Below are positions 1-12,574 of a DNA stretch of 64,000 nucleotides, piece by piece (position 1 is the first letter of the stretch; every line of letters begins with the position of its first letter). The translations under genes and the position numbers were made by a program. The notes below the pieces were generated by a model, which was not told the origin of the DNA, did not search any database, and worked only from the letters and a program-made list of their open reading frames with translations. Source of the DNA: Sebastes aleutianus (taxonomy: Eukaryota > Chordata > Actinopteri > Perciformes > Sebastidae); NCBI GenBank assembly GCA_916700875.1, contig CAKAKS010000039.1, positions 19,834,367-19,898,366 of the forward strand, written 5' to 3'.

Positions 1-678
1 AGTAGTAATGGGTTTTTCTGTGGTTGTTTTGCTTGTGCTGGATGTAACTATGCCAGTGGTGGATGGAGGTTTCGAGGATGATGGCACTGTTGTTGATGAC
101 CTTGTCGAAACCCTTGGTGTTGAGAAGGTCTGAATTGTTGTTACGGCCTCAGTTGTAACACTTGGAGTGGGAGACGTTTGAGTTGTTGTGGTCGTTTTTT
201 CTGTGATTGTCAAAAAAAGAAGAAGATTAAATCATTTCTTTAAAAGGGTCAAAATACACCGAAAAAGTGGATTTTGGAAGTCTTCCACACCTATCAATTT
301 TTGAAGTCTCTTATTCTTACCACTTGTTGAAAAGACAAAGCCTGTTGTTGTTGACTGGGTGGGTACAGTTGTAGAGCAAGGGACCATGGTTCTGTTAATA
401 TTTCCTTCTTCTGCACAAACACCCGTGATACAGGTTCCATCTCCATCATGTGTGTCATAAACTATATCTCCATACTTGTACGTACGTCCCATATATGAAC
501 AAGTGCAAGCTGCAAAATAAATAAATATAAAAGAATTATATGAATCTTTATTGTTTCAATATATTCATACTATTGTCTTTTCAATTAATTTGTAGGTTAT
601 GATCAATCATAGAAATGGTCATAGCCATACTCACCTTGGACGCCATAGCTGCAATCCATCTTTGTCGAAGAACAATAA
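1..678 (-). other. muc5ac: muc5 exons 28-30: 44-bp microexon, VWC-like exon, start of PTS
   Basis: Exon 28 (635-678, 44 bp) codes a short Cys segment with [10 protein letters not shown]. Exon 29 (321-509) codes [19 protein letters not shown] and ends in Thr-rich sequence. Exon 30 (1-200, partial) is entirely Ser/Thr/Pro-rich and is open to the window edge. The phase runs 2, 1, 1 across these junctions and is correct only with the microexon included. This arrangement matches human MUC5AC at the end of the D3 region. muc2 instead goes straight into one large exon. Confidence 0.85.
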
Positions 679-3600
679 CTAAAAGGTAAATAGAAGAAAG
701 GCGTAAACACAATGTATGAACACATAGGGTACTATCTTGGTGTTGGGGCACGGCACAGAACGCAGCATCGCACCAAAGTGGTATTTTCTTGGGACGCACT
801 GATGCTATTTCCTTGACTGCGCTGGATTGGTTACTTGCTGTGCACCCAGTGGCAGGAGAGGCGCGGCAGAAGGTGTGGCAAGAATGAGGCGTCAGCGCAC
901 TTGTGTTCCATAATATTTTGGTCACTTTATTTGGTGAAGGCACATTCATATAAAACATAATTTGCTTGTTTTTCCACTTTTATTCTACATTCTTCTACTA
1001 ACTGACATGTGATCATGCCAGCAAGAGAGAATACAAATTGACGAGTGATTCCTAGCACCATATTTCATCCACAATAGCTATTAGCCTATACTGATGACCT
1101 TTCATTAACTGTACACTAGTGACTCTCTTCAGAATTATCTGAGGGCACAGGTATCTGCCTCATCTGCAGTCTCTAATTGGAGTGATGCACACTGTCAAGG
1201 AACAATTACACATGGCAGATCTGCTGGTTAAATTTTGTGCAACAAGCAACAGATTGTTGCAAAATAACCACAGAAACCTCTGTGCTAATGCACACATCAA
1301 AGTTGTTCTATAACTAACTTTTCTACAGTTTCTACTGCAGTGTAAATCAACAGACATGTTGGAGACTGAGGCATTAAAAACAGGTCACACAGTTCCATGA
1401 ATAATCATAGACCAATTAAAACTTCTCTCTCAGGACTGTCAATTCCTGCCAGTCTGCCCCTGGTGTGTCCATCCAAACACCGGGCAAGACTACATGCAGG
1501 TTTCATGTAAAAAAGATCTAACTGAATCAAACTTTAAATCGAATTTCAGAAATAATAAAAATACAACATGCAACTGCAGATGGTTATTGTATAAATTGCG
1601 ATGATTAATAAAATCGTGCTGTACTACACACGGAAAACACAGTGCCTGTATGATCTTCAACATATTCAAAAATCCAACTTTAAAATAATTATTCATCCAT
1701 CTATCTATTAGCTATACCCCCTTATCTCTTTTGAGGATCTCAAGAGGCTGGAGCATTTTTGAAGCTCTGCAGGTCCTAGACAACAATACATTTCCTTTGA
1801 GGAAAACTCTCTACAGGGTTCCCAAACTGTGACAAACATTCCCAAACATTACAGGGAGAGCCCTGTGTATTAAGGGGATGAAAGTAACGAATCTGATTGA
1901 CCATGATTGTCACAACCTCTAACAAGCCCAATTATAATGTTCTGATTTCACTCTTTATCCAAGTGCGCCCCAGGTGTGTCTGGCCACAAAATTACCAAAA
2001 ATGCGCGGTATATCTCTAATGCACCGGCCAATGCGCACTTAACTGTGATCTGCGCCGTGCTGCAGAATTTGTGAAAATAGAGTCCTCTTGTCTTATGTCA
2101 CTGTCTTGTTTTCAATTATTTTCACAATAATTAATGTATTTACTAAATAAATAAGGATTAATAATGCTGCAATAAAATAGTTTTTCCACTTTAAAATATA
2201 GCTAAACAACATGATTGTATGATATTAGTATACTATATTTCATTGTGCCAGCTTTGTAAAAACAATATAAAGGTTATCATTAACTTTTGCACTAACTGCA
2301 GCATTAACAATAAGGAAAGTGACCTACCAGGTGTGACAGTTCTCCTTCGTAGGCATGAGCGCCCCTTCTTTATAATGCTTCCCTTCATTATCATAGCAGC
2401 CACATTTTTCCTGTGGCACACACTTCATGGTATCTTCTTCCAGATAAGATCGTTCAGGCGGGCAACTTGGGTAGCATCCTTAAAAAGTTAAACGTTACTG
2501 TAAATTGCAGAACTCGCACAGAATAGGTACAGACAGGAAGTCTAGCCTAAATCATGTGAGAATATATGAGTGGTTAACGTGAATGAAAAGACAATAACAC
2601 GACAATAGCACAATGTGCTTAACCGATGTGCTTACTAGAAAACATCATGCATGGCTAACTCTCTAATTATAATCTTAAAAATACATAAACTATTACTTTC
2701 ATGTTATTTCTACCTTCTAGTGCTGGAATGTGATTGTAGCATACTCCTGAGGGATTCCTGCATGTCTTCATGCATGGTTTTCCACAAGGCTCATAGTGCC
2801 ATTCACACTCTCCATCAGCGTTGTAATAATCACAGAATAGAGCTAATGAAACAAAAGAAAGGAATATTAACAAGATACAATAAAAGATTACTTAATCATG
2901 TGTAAAATCTTCATAATAAAATGAGGGTCAGGCTTTATTTGCAAATGATATCATTTAAATGACAAAGGGGATGCTGACAGATGGTGATTATGATCACACG
3001 TTTTATTTTTTGTTTATCTCCTCACAGAAACACAAATAAAACACTCACGGCAGATTGTGGGAGTTCTCCATCTCACGCAGGCTCCGGCCTCATTACAGGC
3101 TGCTGCATAGGCTGCGACAGCCGAGCAGAAACACTCACAATCTCCTCCTGAGTTGCAGGAACACGTGTCCTTCACACAGGCATCATAATAGTTTTGTGGA
3201 TCCACCTTTTTTGAAAGAAATAATTGTAAATGTAAGTAGAGGCTGAATTATAATCTGATTGCTAATTATACAGAAAGTAATTTAGACAGTTACTTGGCAG
3301 ATTTCTTACCTTTGAATGGCAAACAGCAAATACTTTACTGTTGATAATGCTGCAGTGTTTTAAAGCCCATGCCTGCCTGTGTGAGTACAGACTGCAGGGA
3401 TTTTTGTGTGCGTGTGCATTGGGGCAAAGATGTGTCGCTTTCCAACTGTTTCCAAACTCAAGGGCTTCAACCACAACTTCTTTGTTTCTGGTGGTGAAAT
3501 CGTTCTTGATATTCCCGTCGTAATTCCCACACAGACCACAGATTTTTCCCTAGGATAAAATGAGATCTAGTTAATTTGTAAAATGGCAACCTCATGTAAC

Positions 3601-6600
3601 ATTTATCTGAACGCCTATGTATATCTCCTCACCCACCTTGAATGTGGGCTTGAGTTTGATCATGAGTGTTGTCTTCTTATTCCAAATGAGAATAAGACCA
3701 TTCTTTGCCTCGATGACAATATATATGCCCATAGTGTGGACTTTATAGGGTATCTCCACCCCTGTGCTTTGTTTGATAACTCTGACACTTTCCTCTGAAA
3801 GAACAATTTCATTGTTCTGAAAGAAACAAAACATGCTCATTTGTAATCTTGCAATGTTATTTTCAGCATTTTAAAAATCATTTTACACACATATGATAGT
3901 GTTATATACCCCTAAGAAGAGCTTGATAGCAGTGGAGCAGATGCTTTCACTTGTTCCACATGGGATGCTCTCAGTCAGGACCCTAAAGGTGCCATTCATA
4001 TCGTCCCCACAGTGATCCTGCAAAGTATTGATGTCAGTATTACAAGATTGACTTTTGACAAATCAAAAAGACTAAATATAAGTCTGTGCAATACCTCAGT
4101 GAAGATGTAGCCACAATCCCCGTTAAAGGAGAATTTCTTTTCATCAAAAGTGATGTAATGCCCTTCTCCATATATGGTACAGGTTCCATCACACTCACGG
4201 TCTGTACATTCCCATTTTCTGCTTTTGCAAGTGCTATGATTTAATGAAGTGATATCAAGTTATATATCCACAAATTAAAACACACACACAACAGTGAACT
4301 GACACAACGCTACATTAGTGTGGAAAGAATTAAAGGGCTCACCAGGTATTGCAGTCCACAGTGACAGTCTGTCCAGAATTATAGGAATCTCCATTATATG
4401 TGCATGGACAGTTCTCCTTCGTAACACAGCCTCCTTTACCATCAGACAGCAGGTCATCCGGGCATACACAGCTTGACACACACTGTGTACTACTGACCTA
4501 TACAGTGTAACAGCAAAGTATTTAACATGCTGCTACAATATACATGTGTAGAATATTCAACAACAGCCATGAACCAGTATCTCAATCTTACACATTCTGT
4601 GTCCAGTGTCTGGCAGCTTTTTTGGCAGTCGGATCCTTCGTCACCTGGCTTTGTGCTTGAGCAGTTGAAGAAAACCATTGGCTTGGTGCATGCTGAAGAC
4701 AATGATAGTGTGTTACAAAGGAGACCGCTGTATGCTGAGTGTTGCTCATACTGTGCTTTGCTATAGAAGGAATACTACGATGAGCTGAGTGCTTTGTACT
4801 TACAATGACTTATTTGTTTTCCTGTACAGCTTAGTTTTCCATTACGGCAGGTGCTGAAATGCATAAAAACACACGCACGGTTAATTATTGCTCAATTTCT
4901 TGTTAAAGCAAAAACAATCTAGGACAGTGGTTCCCAACTGGTCTAGCCTTTAGGATCCGCAATTGAACTTATCCTTAAGTCAGTGTATACACACCAACTT
5001 GACGGTTTGCAGAGAGCTGGTGACTATTTTAGCACATATTGAGTAAAAAGCCGTGCACAGCTGATTGGTCACTGGTCTATCACACATTCAAACAGATAGT
5101 CACATTCACATTGGCAGTTTAGTGATTCCAATTCACAGAATACTGATTCTGGACTTGGGGATTAAACCAAAGCCTCGAGAGGAAACCCACGCAAACAAGA
5201 GGTTAAACCCAGAAACTTCTTGCTGTCCACTAAACCAACATGCCACTCCATCAAAATGAAAATCAGTATAAACAGTGCAAATGGAGCATAAAACCCAATG
5301 AAATAAGAAGCACTACACTGCATCGGCAATATAAATAGGCATAATGGTCAGTGTATCTTTTGGTCATTTGATTTTCCTTTCACAAAAGGATGTTAAAAAA
5401 CAAAAAATGAGTGGTTATTTAATTTTCATTTTAAAATACAAAAATGTATATTGAAATACAAGCTGTTTTTCTTTATCAGGGTCAAAAAGGCATGACCTAA
5501 ACTTAAAAAACGGGTTGATTTTGATTTTCTATTTCTAAAAACAAAAAATTAAATCACCAGAAGACAGAAACGTAAAAACGCCCCGTTTTTTTCACATCAT
5601 GTGACCGGAAGTTGCAATTTACAAAGTAAGAGCACGTATGACGACGGTGTGTCATGTCTTCTTCCCTGAGACACAATCTTTTATTGTTTCAAAAAACTAC
5701 GTACTGATCCATGTCCATCACCTTCGGTTACATAGCAGCACCATGCTTCTTTTTCTATCTCATACACAGCACCGTCCTCATACGCGCTCTTACTTTGTAA
5801 ATGACAACTTCCAGTCACAGACTATGAAAAAACGGAAAACGGGGCGTTGTTTTCGTTTCTGTCATCTAGTGATTTTATTTTTTGTTTTTAGAAATAACAT
5901 TTTTAAATCAACCCGTTTTTTAAGTTTAGTTCATCCCCTTTTTGACCCCGATAAAGAAAAACGTCTTGTATTTCAATATTAATTTTTGTATTTTAAAATG
6001 AAAATCCAATAACCACTCATTTTTTGTTTTTTTAGCATCCGTTTGTGAAAGGAAAATCGAATGACCGAAAGATGCACTGACCCATAATAATAAGAAAAGA
6101 GCAATAAAGCATTCGCTTTGCTGATAAGAATAAAGAGAAGAAAAGTTGTTTACAGTCTAGATTCCAAGCAAGGCCAGTGAAGGAAGTACTTCACTACATA
6201 CAACATACTGTCTGTTGGTTTAAGCAGCAGTGGGTAGAATTGGAGCAAATATGATTAAAAACAAATTATTTTTATAAAACGGTCACTATATCCTGACAGT
6301 AGTGCATGAGACAGGTAATCTGAAAAAAAATCATGTTCACTACCTTCAGCCGACTAATAAAAGCATAAAATAACCCCAAAATAATGAGAAAAAAATATTC
6401 CTCTGCTTTAATTTTAGTAGAAATATTAAAATCCTCACCAAGTTTGTGCATGGACCTTGATGACCTGCCCAGGGCGTACCAGCTTGTCTATCACATGACA
6501 GGGGCATTGTGAGGCTGACACACATTTTCCATTCTCATTGAGGTAAGTTCCTTCAGCGCAGCCGCAGCCATCAAGCGGGGTAAATTTAATCTCACATGTC

Positions 6601-9600
6601 GAGTCTGACTGACTAAGAGATTGGCAGGTGCGACCACAGCTCGTCATTTGGTAGCCATACACAAAAGTAGAAGGGCAGCCAGTCGTGTATTTCTCTTTTG
6701 AAAGGAAACAGGTTAATTTAGTGTTTGAATATTATAAATAAATATAAACTTTTATTTCACATTTGATAGTTTAACTTACGGCATGCCGTGCTCTTCCATC
6801 CATTCAATAAGACACCTTCAGCGGCACATGCGTGGACATAGGAGGATAAGGCAGCACACATGCACTCCTCACTGTTATCACAGGCGCAGGTGTCATAAAT
6901 ACAAGACTGCGGAGAGAAGCAGCAAAAAGCTAAATGAATAGTTGAAATGTTAAATAAGTGAACTAACACAAATGCACATACAGTACATCAGACTGTATGC
7001 AAAAATAAATCACTGCTTACAGCTTGATAGACTTCTGGGTTTATTACAGAATGGCACTTTGCAAAAATCCCTTTTGCGTCTGACAGCAAGGCGCACCAGT
7101 GTTTGGCATATTTCTCTACAAAAACAAATAAACATGTTTATTGGTAAAATGTTGTGAAGAATGATATTAAAATATAGAGTACGACATCTGTGACCTACCC
7201 TTGTGTATGCTCAAAATGCAGGGGTCCCCGAGTATGTTTGTCACATCAGGGCAGCTTGTTTTGGACTTCCACGTGTTGACGAATGTCCCAGCCGTTCCCT
7301 CAGTCAATCCATTTGTGGTTCTGAAGTCATCAGCTTCCACATCGTTAAAATCTCCACAAAGACCTGGATTAACATAATGATACTTAATACAAAACTCACT
7401 GCAAAAGTTGGATATTTTGCACTGTAATCAAAAGAAGTAAAACACACCCTTGAGTTTTCCCTTATTGGAAACACTGGCTTTGATGTAGACCTGCATAATG
7501 GGTGAAAGCTGGATCTCGAGGTCAAGCCCATATTCGGTGTGGACTACAATGAAGAATGTCGATGGGCGGAAGACTGTTACGCCGGCTGCAAGGGGAAAAA
7601 CATTTTCACATTGAATAAAGAGACTGTTTTAATTTGAGCAATTATATGTATATATGTATATAAAAGAACCAACTCCTCACCCATGAAAAGAGGCAGCTGA
7701 GTGATCACTTTGTTATACAAAACATGTCCGTTAGCTTCAACAACAATCATCTGGGAAAGAAATGACAATATGTTAAAAACCTCAGGGTATATCTAAACCT
7801 TTCCAACAGCTATGAAATGGAGAAAAAAGCTATCACTTTATTAGGAGACTGTAATTTTACCATGTCTTTATGTAGCAGTAGGGTGACTGCAGCCAGGCAA
7901 GTTGATTTTTCTGATCTTTTACATTTGGCCAGGTCACCAAGGACACTGAGAGTCCCATTAGTTTTCTAAAGTCAAGAAGATAAATATGCACTTCATTACA
8001 AACTGCTTGGTTATTTACAAGTATTGTTACTTAGTTTGTGGATTAAAGGATGCATTAATTTAAGTTTAAAAGCCTCACCTTGGAGAGAACATAAGAGCAG
8101 TCTCCATGGAAAGAATATGTTTTATCATCATAGGTGGAGATGTGGCTGCCACCCAGCACGGAGCAGATACCAGGACAGTCTAGATCCTTACAGCGCCACT
8201 TACCCTGGGTACAGGTGCTGTCAACAGAGTTCAGTCAGTTCAACTGAACAGATCACCTTAAGTACACTCGTTATAAACATTATATTGAAGAGTAATTACC
8301 AAGTTTGACATGTCCTTGAGTATGATTCTCCTGGTTTGTATGGCTTGCCATTGTGTAAGCAGGAGCACGTTTCAGCAGGAACGCACCCACTTTGTGTAAT
8401 GTCGTCAAAGAGAGTCCCTTGGGAGAAACATAATGACGTGATTAATCTGGTCTGTAAAGTAAACAGCTCTACACAATGCAAACCCCATTAATAATTTATG
8501 CGCCTGAATTATCAACATAAACTATATTTTTTGTCATTTTAAAGGGACTGTTTGTAAGAATCAGAAATGCTTGTTAACAGTGACACCTGTAGCAGTTAAG
8601 TCAACGAAAGTCAGCGTCGGGCTCGTGCTTGGTCTCGCTCTACATAGACATGAACAAGCATCGCTCAACACAGTGAGGCGACACACAGAGTACAGCAGAG
8701 ACTCTGGCCCTGGAGACCAAAGCTACGGTCTCCCCCGCGTCCTCCGACCGCGGCCAACACTGTTTAAAGACGGGCTTCACTAGATATAACTTTGCAGTTT
8801 TGGTGTTTCAGTGTAGTTTGTGTTGGAGTCTGAGTCTGTACAGCGTAGCCACACGCGAGCGTGCATGGGACACCGACCCGGATTGATTTATACGTGTAAG
8901 AAGTTACAAACAGTCCCTTTAACATATTTTTAATGGATGTCACAGAAACCATGGCTTAACAGGCAAAATCTTGAATATATCCACATATGTCCATCCAAAA
9001 TCAAAACAAAACTGCATTAAATCCAAGCACCTCATTTAGATTTCATTGTCCATGGCCTGACAACTTCCACTATTAATTTGCAGTACATTAGGTTTCACAG
9101 TTGTATACGTGCATCTAAATGATCGCAGACAAATTTACGTGCAAAATTGAGATGCTAACTGTACAAAGAAGAGTGTTGAGAGGACAAATGCAACGAAAGT
9201 GATAACCTCACTATATTAACATGATGTAAATGATACAGTATTTGTAGGCAACTAAATACCAAAACACAGGCGCTAGACTGCCACTAAAACTATAACTTCT
9301 TCTGAAACTAATAACTTGTTACAACAACTTGACAGTAATTCAACAGCATGAATTACAAAAGTTGCACACCAACTGTAAAAGTCAAGAGCACAGATAAAGT
9401 AATTACAGAGTATGAATTAATGAAGTGTGTGAACGCAAATAAAGCCCTCTGACATCTGCTGGACTACAAACACCATCTGTGCTGGTGTTAAAATCAGGAA
9501 ACTTACCAGATGGACAGAAACATCCATCTAAGCAGTGATCCTCACACACTTGGCTTCTCTGGGGGTTGCTGCAGGTGTCAGTGCAGGGACTGCCGCATTC

Positions 9601-12041
9601 TTTATACTCCATGTTGAAAGGGCATTTGTTTGCTATTCAACACAGAAAAAAGTACAATTTAGAAACAGTGATTCTGATATAAATACAGTGAAAACAAGCT
9701 CGAACATATACATGTTTTGATTGCTGTTCTTACAACACAGTTGTGTGGTCTTCCATTGCTGTGGTTTCCCGCCTGCGTGAGCGCACTGACGAGAGTACTC
9801 TGATGTGGTTGAACACAAGCACGAAGTACTATTGTTGCAGTGGCACAGGTCCTTCTGACAGGCTTTGATGAAGGCGTCAGTCTCAATCAGCTGTTGACAG
9901 CTGAGGAATGCAGGTCCTGACAGCAGGTTTGCACAGAGGTCTTTCTGTGGGTCAAAGTATATGATGTACTTAAATTGTACCTAAATGTTATATATACAAT
10001 TATTTGAAGCAAATCCAGTTTCACATACTTGATTTGTACATGTCTGTGCGGCAGGAGAGGAGATTTCTTCACACTCTTCGGTAGGACCATTGACTTTCCA
10101 GGACTCCCCATAATATTCAAGAGTTACAGACTCCCCTGTTTCTAGAGGAAAAAGAGTTTTTTAGCGAATGTGAAGGCTGATTTTGTGCAGGTTGTTTTTA
10201 AGCCTTAGTATTGAGTATTTACCTCCTTTGATGAACTCATCATAAACCTGGACACCGTTGTAGTCACCACATAGGCCACAGGTCTGATTCTGGAATTTTA
10301 CATCCAGCTCAACCTAAAAAACAGATGAAAATTTGAATGCAGAAATGGAGAATAAATTTCTTAAAGGTACAGTGTGTGGTACAATTTGGTGGCATCTAGA
10401 GGTGTGATTGCAGATTGCAACAAACTGAGTACCGCTCCGCTCACTCCTCTATTTCCAAGACTGCGGTAACGAGAGCCAACGAGAGCAAAACAGTTGTTAC
10501 GTCGTTCGCCTCCCTCAGAGGACATCCTTACCATAATAACACTACTCTAGGAGCCACGGAAGTCAAACGGCGCCTGTCAATACCACAGTTTTGCAATTTG
10601 CGGCTCACGTTACCGCAGTTTCACTAGCGTGTTGGAGAACTACGGTGGCTTTAAGGTAACGTAAAAACATGAAAGTCACTCTCTAGAGCCAGTGTTTGGT
10701 TTGTCTGTTCTGTAGAAACATGGCGGAGCAACATGACGGACTCCGTGAAGAGGACCCGCTCCCTATGTAGATATGAAGAGCTCATTCTAAGCTAACAAAA
10801 ACACAATTCTTACTTTCAGATGATTATACACTAATGAAAACATAGTTATGAATATTAGATTCCATTTCTGCTAACAGAGCCAATGAAAAGTTACACACTG
10901 TTCCTTTAAATACAGTTAATGTTGTGCATTTTTTCAACAGTTGTTTCCCTTTGATTTAACATCTTTATGTAAATTCTCTAATCTCTCGAACAGCAGTAAA
11001 ACTATAGTGTAAATATTTTCAGGGCTCAGTGTAAGTTATCAAAATAATATTAAACATCAATATCAGATATTATACATAGGTATGAGGACAGCATATAATG
11101 AATACACATACCCAGAGAGCGTCTTCTTCGTTCCACATGATGACCACACCCAGCTTTGCCTCGATTTTGACATAGGAGACGGTTCTTGCAATTGTAATGC
11201 CAACCTTGCTGAATGGTATAGTGACACTAGAGGGGGCAAAAAAAAATCATCACAGTAAGACGATAAGACATTAACCATCAATGCAAACCAGCACATCAGC
11301 TGCTAATGAAAAGTCACATTATCAAAACAGACTCACAGTTCATTATCGACTTTGATGGAGTCCTTGGCTAATTCCACAACGGCCCCCTCCAGTTTCATAG
11401 TGACCGTCTTTATGGTGGCGACCCCATCCATCTCCTGCCGTTGGAACTGAATATCGAAACTCTCGTAGCTTCCCTTACACTGGGACGCAAGGACGTAGTT
11501 GCAAGTGGAGGGAAGCTGGAAGAAATCTCCATCGAAAGTCTTGAAATGATAGTTTCCCCAGGTACTGCAGATCTGCTCGTTGTGAGCCTGTCTCACTTCT
11601 AGTTTGTGGAGAAAAGAAAACATGCGTACGATATAGTTCAAACTGTACCTGGTTTTTGGTTTGTTATCTTTCATCTTTGAAAAAATTAAATTACCTTTAA
11701 TTACTGTCATTTTGCTCATCATCTGAACTGTGACAGAAAAAAAGAAAGACACATTATTAATAACGTCAGACAAAAGCAGACGGTTTATATTCATATTATC
11801 CAGTACATGCATGAAAAAAGCAACATTCATCCAACACTTTAAGTGGATTTTATAGATTTTTCTTCCCAGGATAGGGTCCTTCATACTTGATAAGACAGTG
11901 TAGGACAATAAGGTTGGATTTGATATATGCAGCTCTCTCTATGTGCCAGTGAGTGTACATACCAGTGCTGGCTACAAGCAGTCCAAGGTAGATGGTAAGC
12001 CATGGTATCACCCATTCAAGTAGCATCCTGGCTGTTCTCAT
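1..12041 (-). CDS. muc5ac: Gel-forming secreted mucin, MUC5AC/MUC5B type (5' part; 3' end outside window)
   Basis: This is the N-terminal part of a secreted polymeric mucin. Thirty coding exons can be joined with consistent phase; exon 30 is cut by the window edge, so about 1,362 residues are visible. The start ATG (12,039-12,041) opens a hydrophobic signal peptide. Domain order is VWD1-C8-TIL, VWD2-C8-TIL, VWD3-C8, a Cys-rich linker, a VWC-like exon, then PTS. From family knowledge the VWD assemblies link mucins into polymers and the PTS region is O-glycosylated. The MUC5 assignment rests on the segments [26 protein letters not shown] and [14 protein letters not shown], which resemble human MUC5AC more than MUC2. 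It lies downstream of muc2 on the same strand. MUC5AC versus MUC5B cannot be settled without the C-terminus; the symbol is the best guess. Confidence 0.92.
679..2327. other. muc5 intron 27, no recognised content
   Basis: A 1.65-kb AT-rich intron. I see no further exon with splice signals and the required phase, and no repeat family I can name. The frames open here look like chance. Confidence 0.5.
2328..4692 (-). other. muc5ac: muc5 exons 19-27: TIL-like segment, VWD3, C8-3, Cys-rich linker
   Basis: Exons are 4,592-4,692, 4,343-4,497, 4,095-4,233, 3,910-4,017, 3,637-3,816, 3,310-3,549, 3,049-3,205, 2,714-2,842 and 2,328-2,478. Exons 19-20 carry [10 protein letters not shown] and the [16 protein letters not shown] segment. 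VWD3 covers exons 21-24 with a [11 protein letters not shown] motif. C8-3 is exon 25 ([15 protein letters not shown]). Exon 26 has [19 protein letters not shown] and exon 27 GCYPSCPPE. Introns are short and both splice signals are present at each exon. Confidence 0.9.
4900..5265. repeat. Degenerate LINE-tail-like repeat in muc5 intron 17
   Basis: The stretch around 5,080-5,225 resembles, from memory, a sequence very common in fish genomes with a 'gaggaaacccacgcaaaca' core, often the 3' end of L2-type LINEs. It is heavily decayed. The family assignment is tentative. Confidence 0.4.
5346..6082. mobile_element. 737-bp fold-back DNA transposon in muc5 intron 17
   Basis: The left half (5,346 to about 5,700) is the approximate reverse complement of the right half (about 5,730-6,082), so nearly the whole element can fold into one hairpin. 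The termini are GGTCAGTG and CACTGACC. Both sides are flanked by CATAAT (5,340-5,345 and 6,083-6,088), a plausible 6-bp target-site duplication. No transposase is present, so it is non-autonomous. Confidence 0.85.
6222..6345 (-). repeat. Fragment of the CTGCAGT-terminus repeat family
   Basis: Positions 6,222-6,345 match, in reverse orientation, the end of the element at 40,758-41,447: the 'gcagtgggtagaattggag' end plus the segment about a 'gtcactatatcctgacagt' motif. This is a truncated copy. Confidence 0.65.
8539..8922. mobile_element. 384-bp MITE in muc5 intron 8
   Basis: A perfect 19-bp terminal inverted repeat, TTAAAGGGACTGTTTGTAA, lies at 8,539-8,557 with its exact reverse complement at 8,904-8,922. 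The interior has no coding potential. It is a typical short non-autonomous DNA element. I could not identify a clear target-site duplication. Confidence 0.85.
10361..10909. mobile_element. 549-bp MITE in muc5 intron 4 (TTAAAGGTACAGTGTGT family)
   Basis: It starts with TTAAAGGTACAGTGTGTG and ends with ACACACTGTTCCTTTAA, near-inverted termini. The interior resembles the element at 42,398-42,960 in muc2. The two copies sit in non-corresponding introns, so they inserted independently. Confidence 0.8.
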
Positions 12042-12150
12042 GATCCTTGAGTAGTCCCCGTCCTGACAGGGATGGTTGAGTTAACTGGTTCCACACTACC
12101 AATGTCATGTTATATATTTCATTGGGTGTTTGCAGATAAGGAGGGGTAAA
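12042..12150 (-). promoter_or_regulatory. muc5 core promoter with TATA box
   Basis: A TATATA box lies at 12,111-12,116, 70 bp upstream of the muc5 ATG on the minus strand. This implies a start site near 12,080 and a 5'UTR of roughly 40 nt. Just upstream the minus strand reads TGCAAACACC (about 12,125-12,136), a forkhead/FOXA-type site, next to a GATA-type TTATCT. The promoter call is position plus motif; the factor sites are inference. Confidence 0.55.
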
Positions 12151-12570
12151 AGAGACATTTCGGGTGTGACCCATTGTGGTTTTTGCCTCCATTAAGATCA
12201 CACCCATGAAGAGGTTGCTTATGATAACATTTCATCTACATACAGTCTGTCTGTGTAAAAAAGCGTCCTCACTCTCAGTCACTCTCAGTCACTCTCAGTC
12301 TCCATAGCTCTATGTTGATATTTGGTAAACATTAATTGATGTATGTAAGAACAATCTTTTAAGTTCAGCTGTCATATAGTTTCAGTTGGTGATACATCGC
12401 ACAATATGCTTCAATTATGATATACTTTTGATTCATGTCCTGTTTTGAGAGGGGAAGATTAGTATTTAGTGTACTCTTCTCACTGATCCATAGCATTTTA
12501 AGCTGTGGGTTATGCCTCCATATTGATTAAGTAAATTCATAGCTCACTTAGTTATACACTATACATGGCT
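12151..12570. other. Upstream flank of muc5, with a small tandem repeat
   Basis: No gene is seen. A 10-bp unit (cactctcagt) occurs three times in tandem at about 12,270-12,300. The rest is unclassified. Confidence 0.5.
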
Positions 12571-12574
12571 TATA

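Larger units (their letters stand above)
4804..8217 (-). other. muc5ac: muc5 exons 10-18: VWD2, C8-2, TIL2
   Basis: Exons are 8,079-8,217, 7,861-7,965, 7,681-7,750, 7,448-7,585, 7,199-7,363, 7,021-7,115, 6,780-6,906, 6,439-6,694 and 4,804-4,853. VWD2 starts in exon 10 ([19 protein letters not shown]) and closes in exon 14 ([14 protein letters not shown]). Exons 15-16 are C8-2, containing [17 protein letters not shown], a segment shared with MUC5AC. Exon 17 is TIL2. Its acceptor must be the AG at 6,695-6,696 to keep frame. Exon lengths 70, 138, 165, 95, 127 and 256 equal those of muc2 exons 11-16. Confidence 0.9.
8300..12041 (-). other. muc5ac: muc5 exons 1-9: signal peptide, VWD1, C8-1, TIL1
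   Basis: Exons are 11,963-12,041, 11,695-11,727, 11,337-11,598, 11,112-11,226, 10,223-10,313, 10,029-10,141, 9,734-9,944, 9,507-9,632 and 8,300-8,417. Exon 1 codes the signal peptide. The 33-bp exon 2 has no muc2 counterpart. VWD1 runs over exons 3-5, opening with [15 protein letters not shown] and reaching the CGLCGDYNG motif in exon 5. Exons 6-7 form C8-1 and exons 8-9 TIL1. All junctions have AG/GT and the running phase closes at each one. The small exon 2 is the least certain call, because skipping it keeps the frame. Confidence 0.88.

Noticed and set aside
581..958. 125-codon minus-strand frame
   Set aside because: Overlaps the true 44-bp exon 28 in the wrong frame and has no mucin cysteine pattern elsewhere.
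5638..5982. 114-codon plus-strand frame
   Set aside because: Lies within the arm and loop of the fold-back element; low-complexity, no family.
11333..11908. 191-codon single frame across muc5 exons 2-3
   Set aside because: Reads through an intron; splice signals at 11,599-11,600 and 11,693-11,694 separate two real exons.
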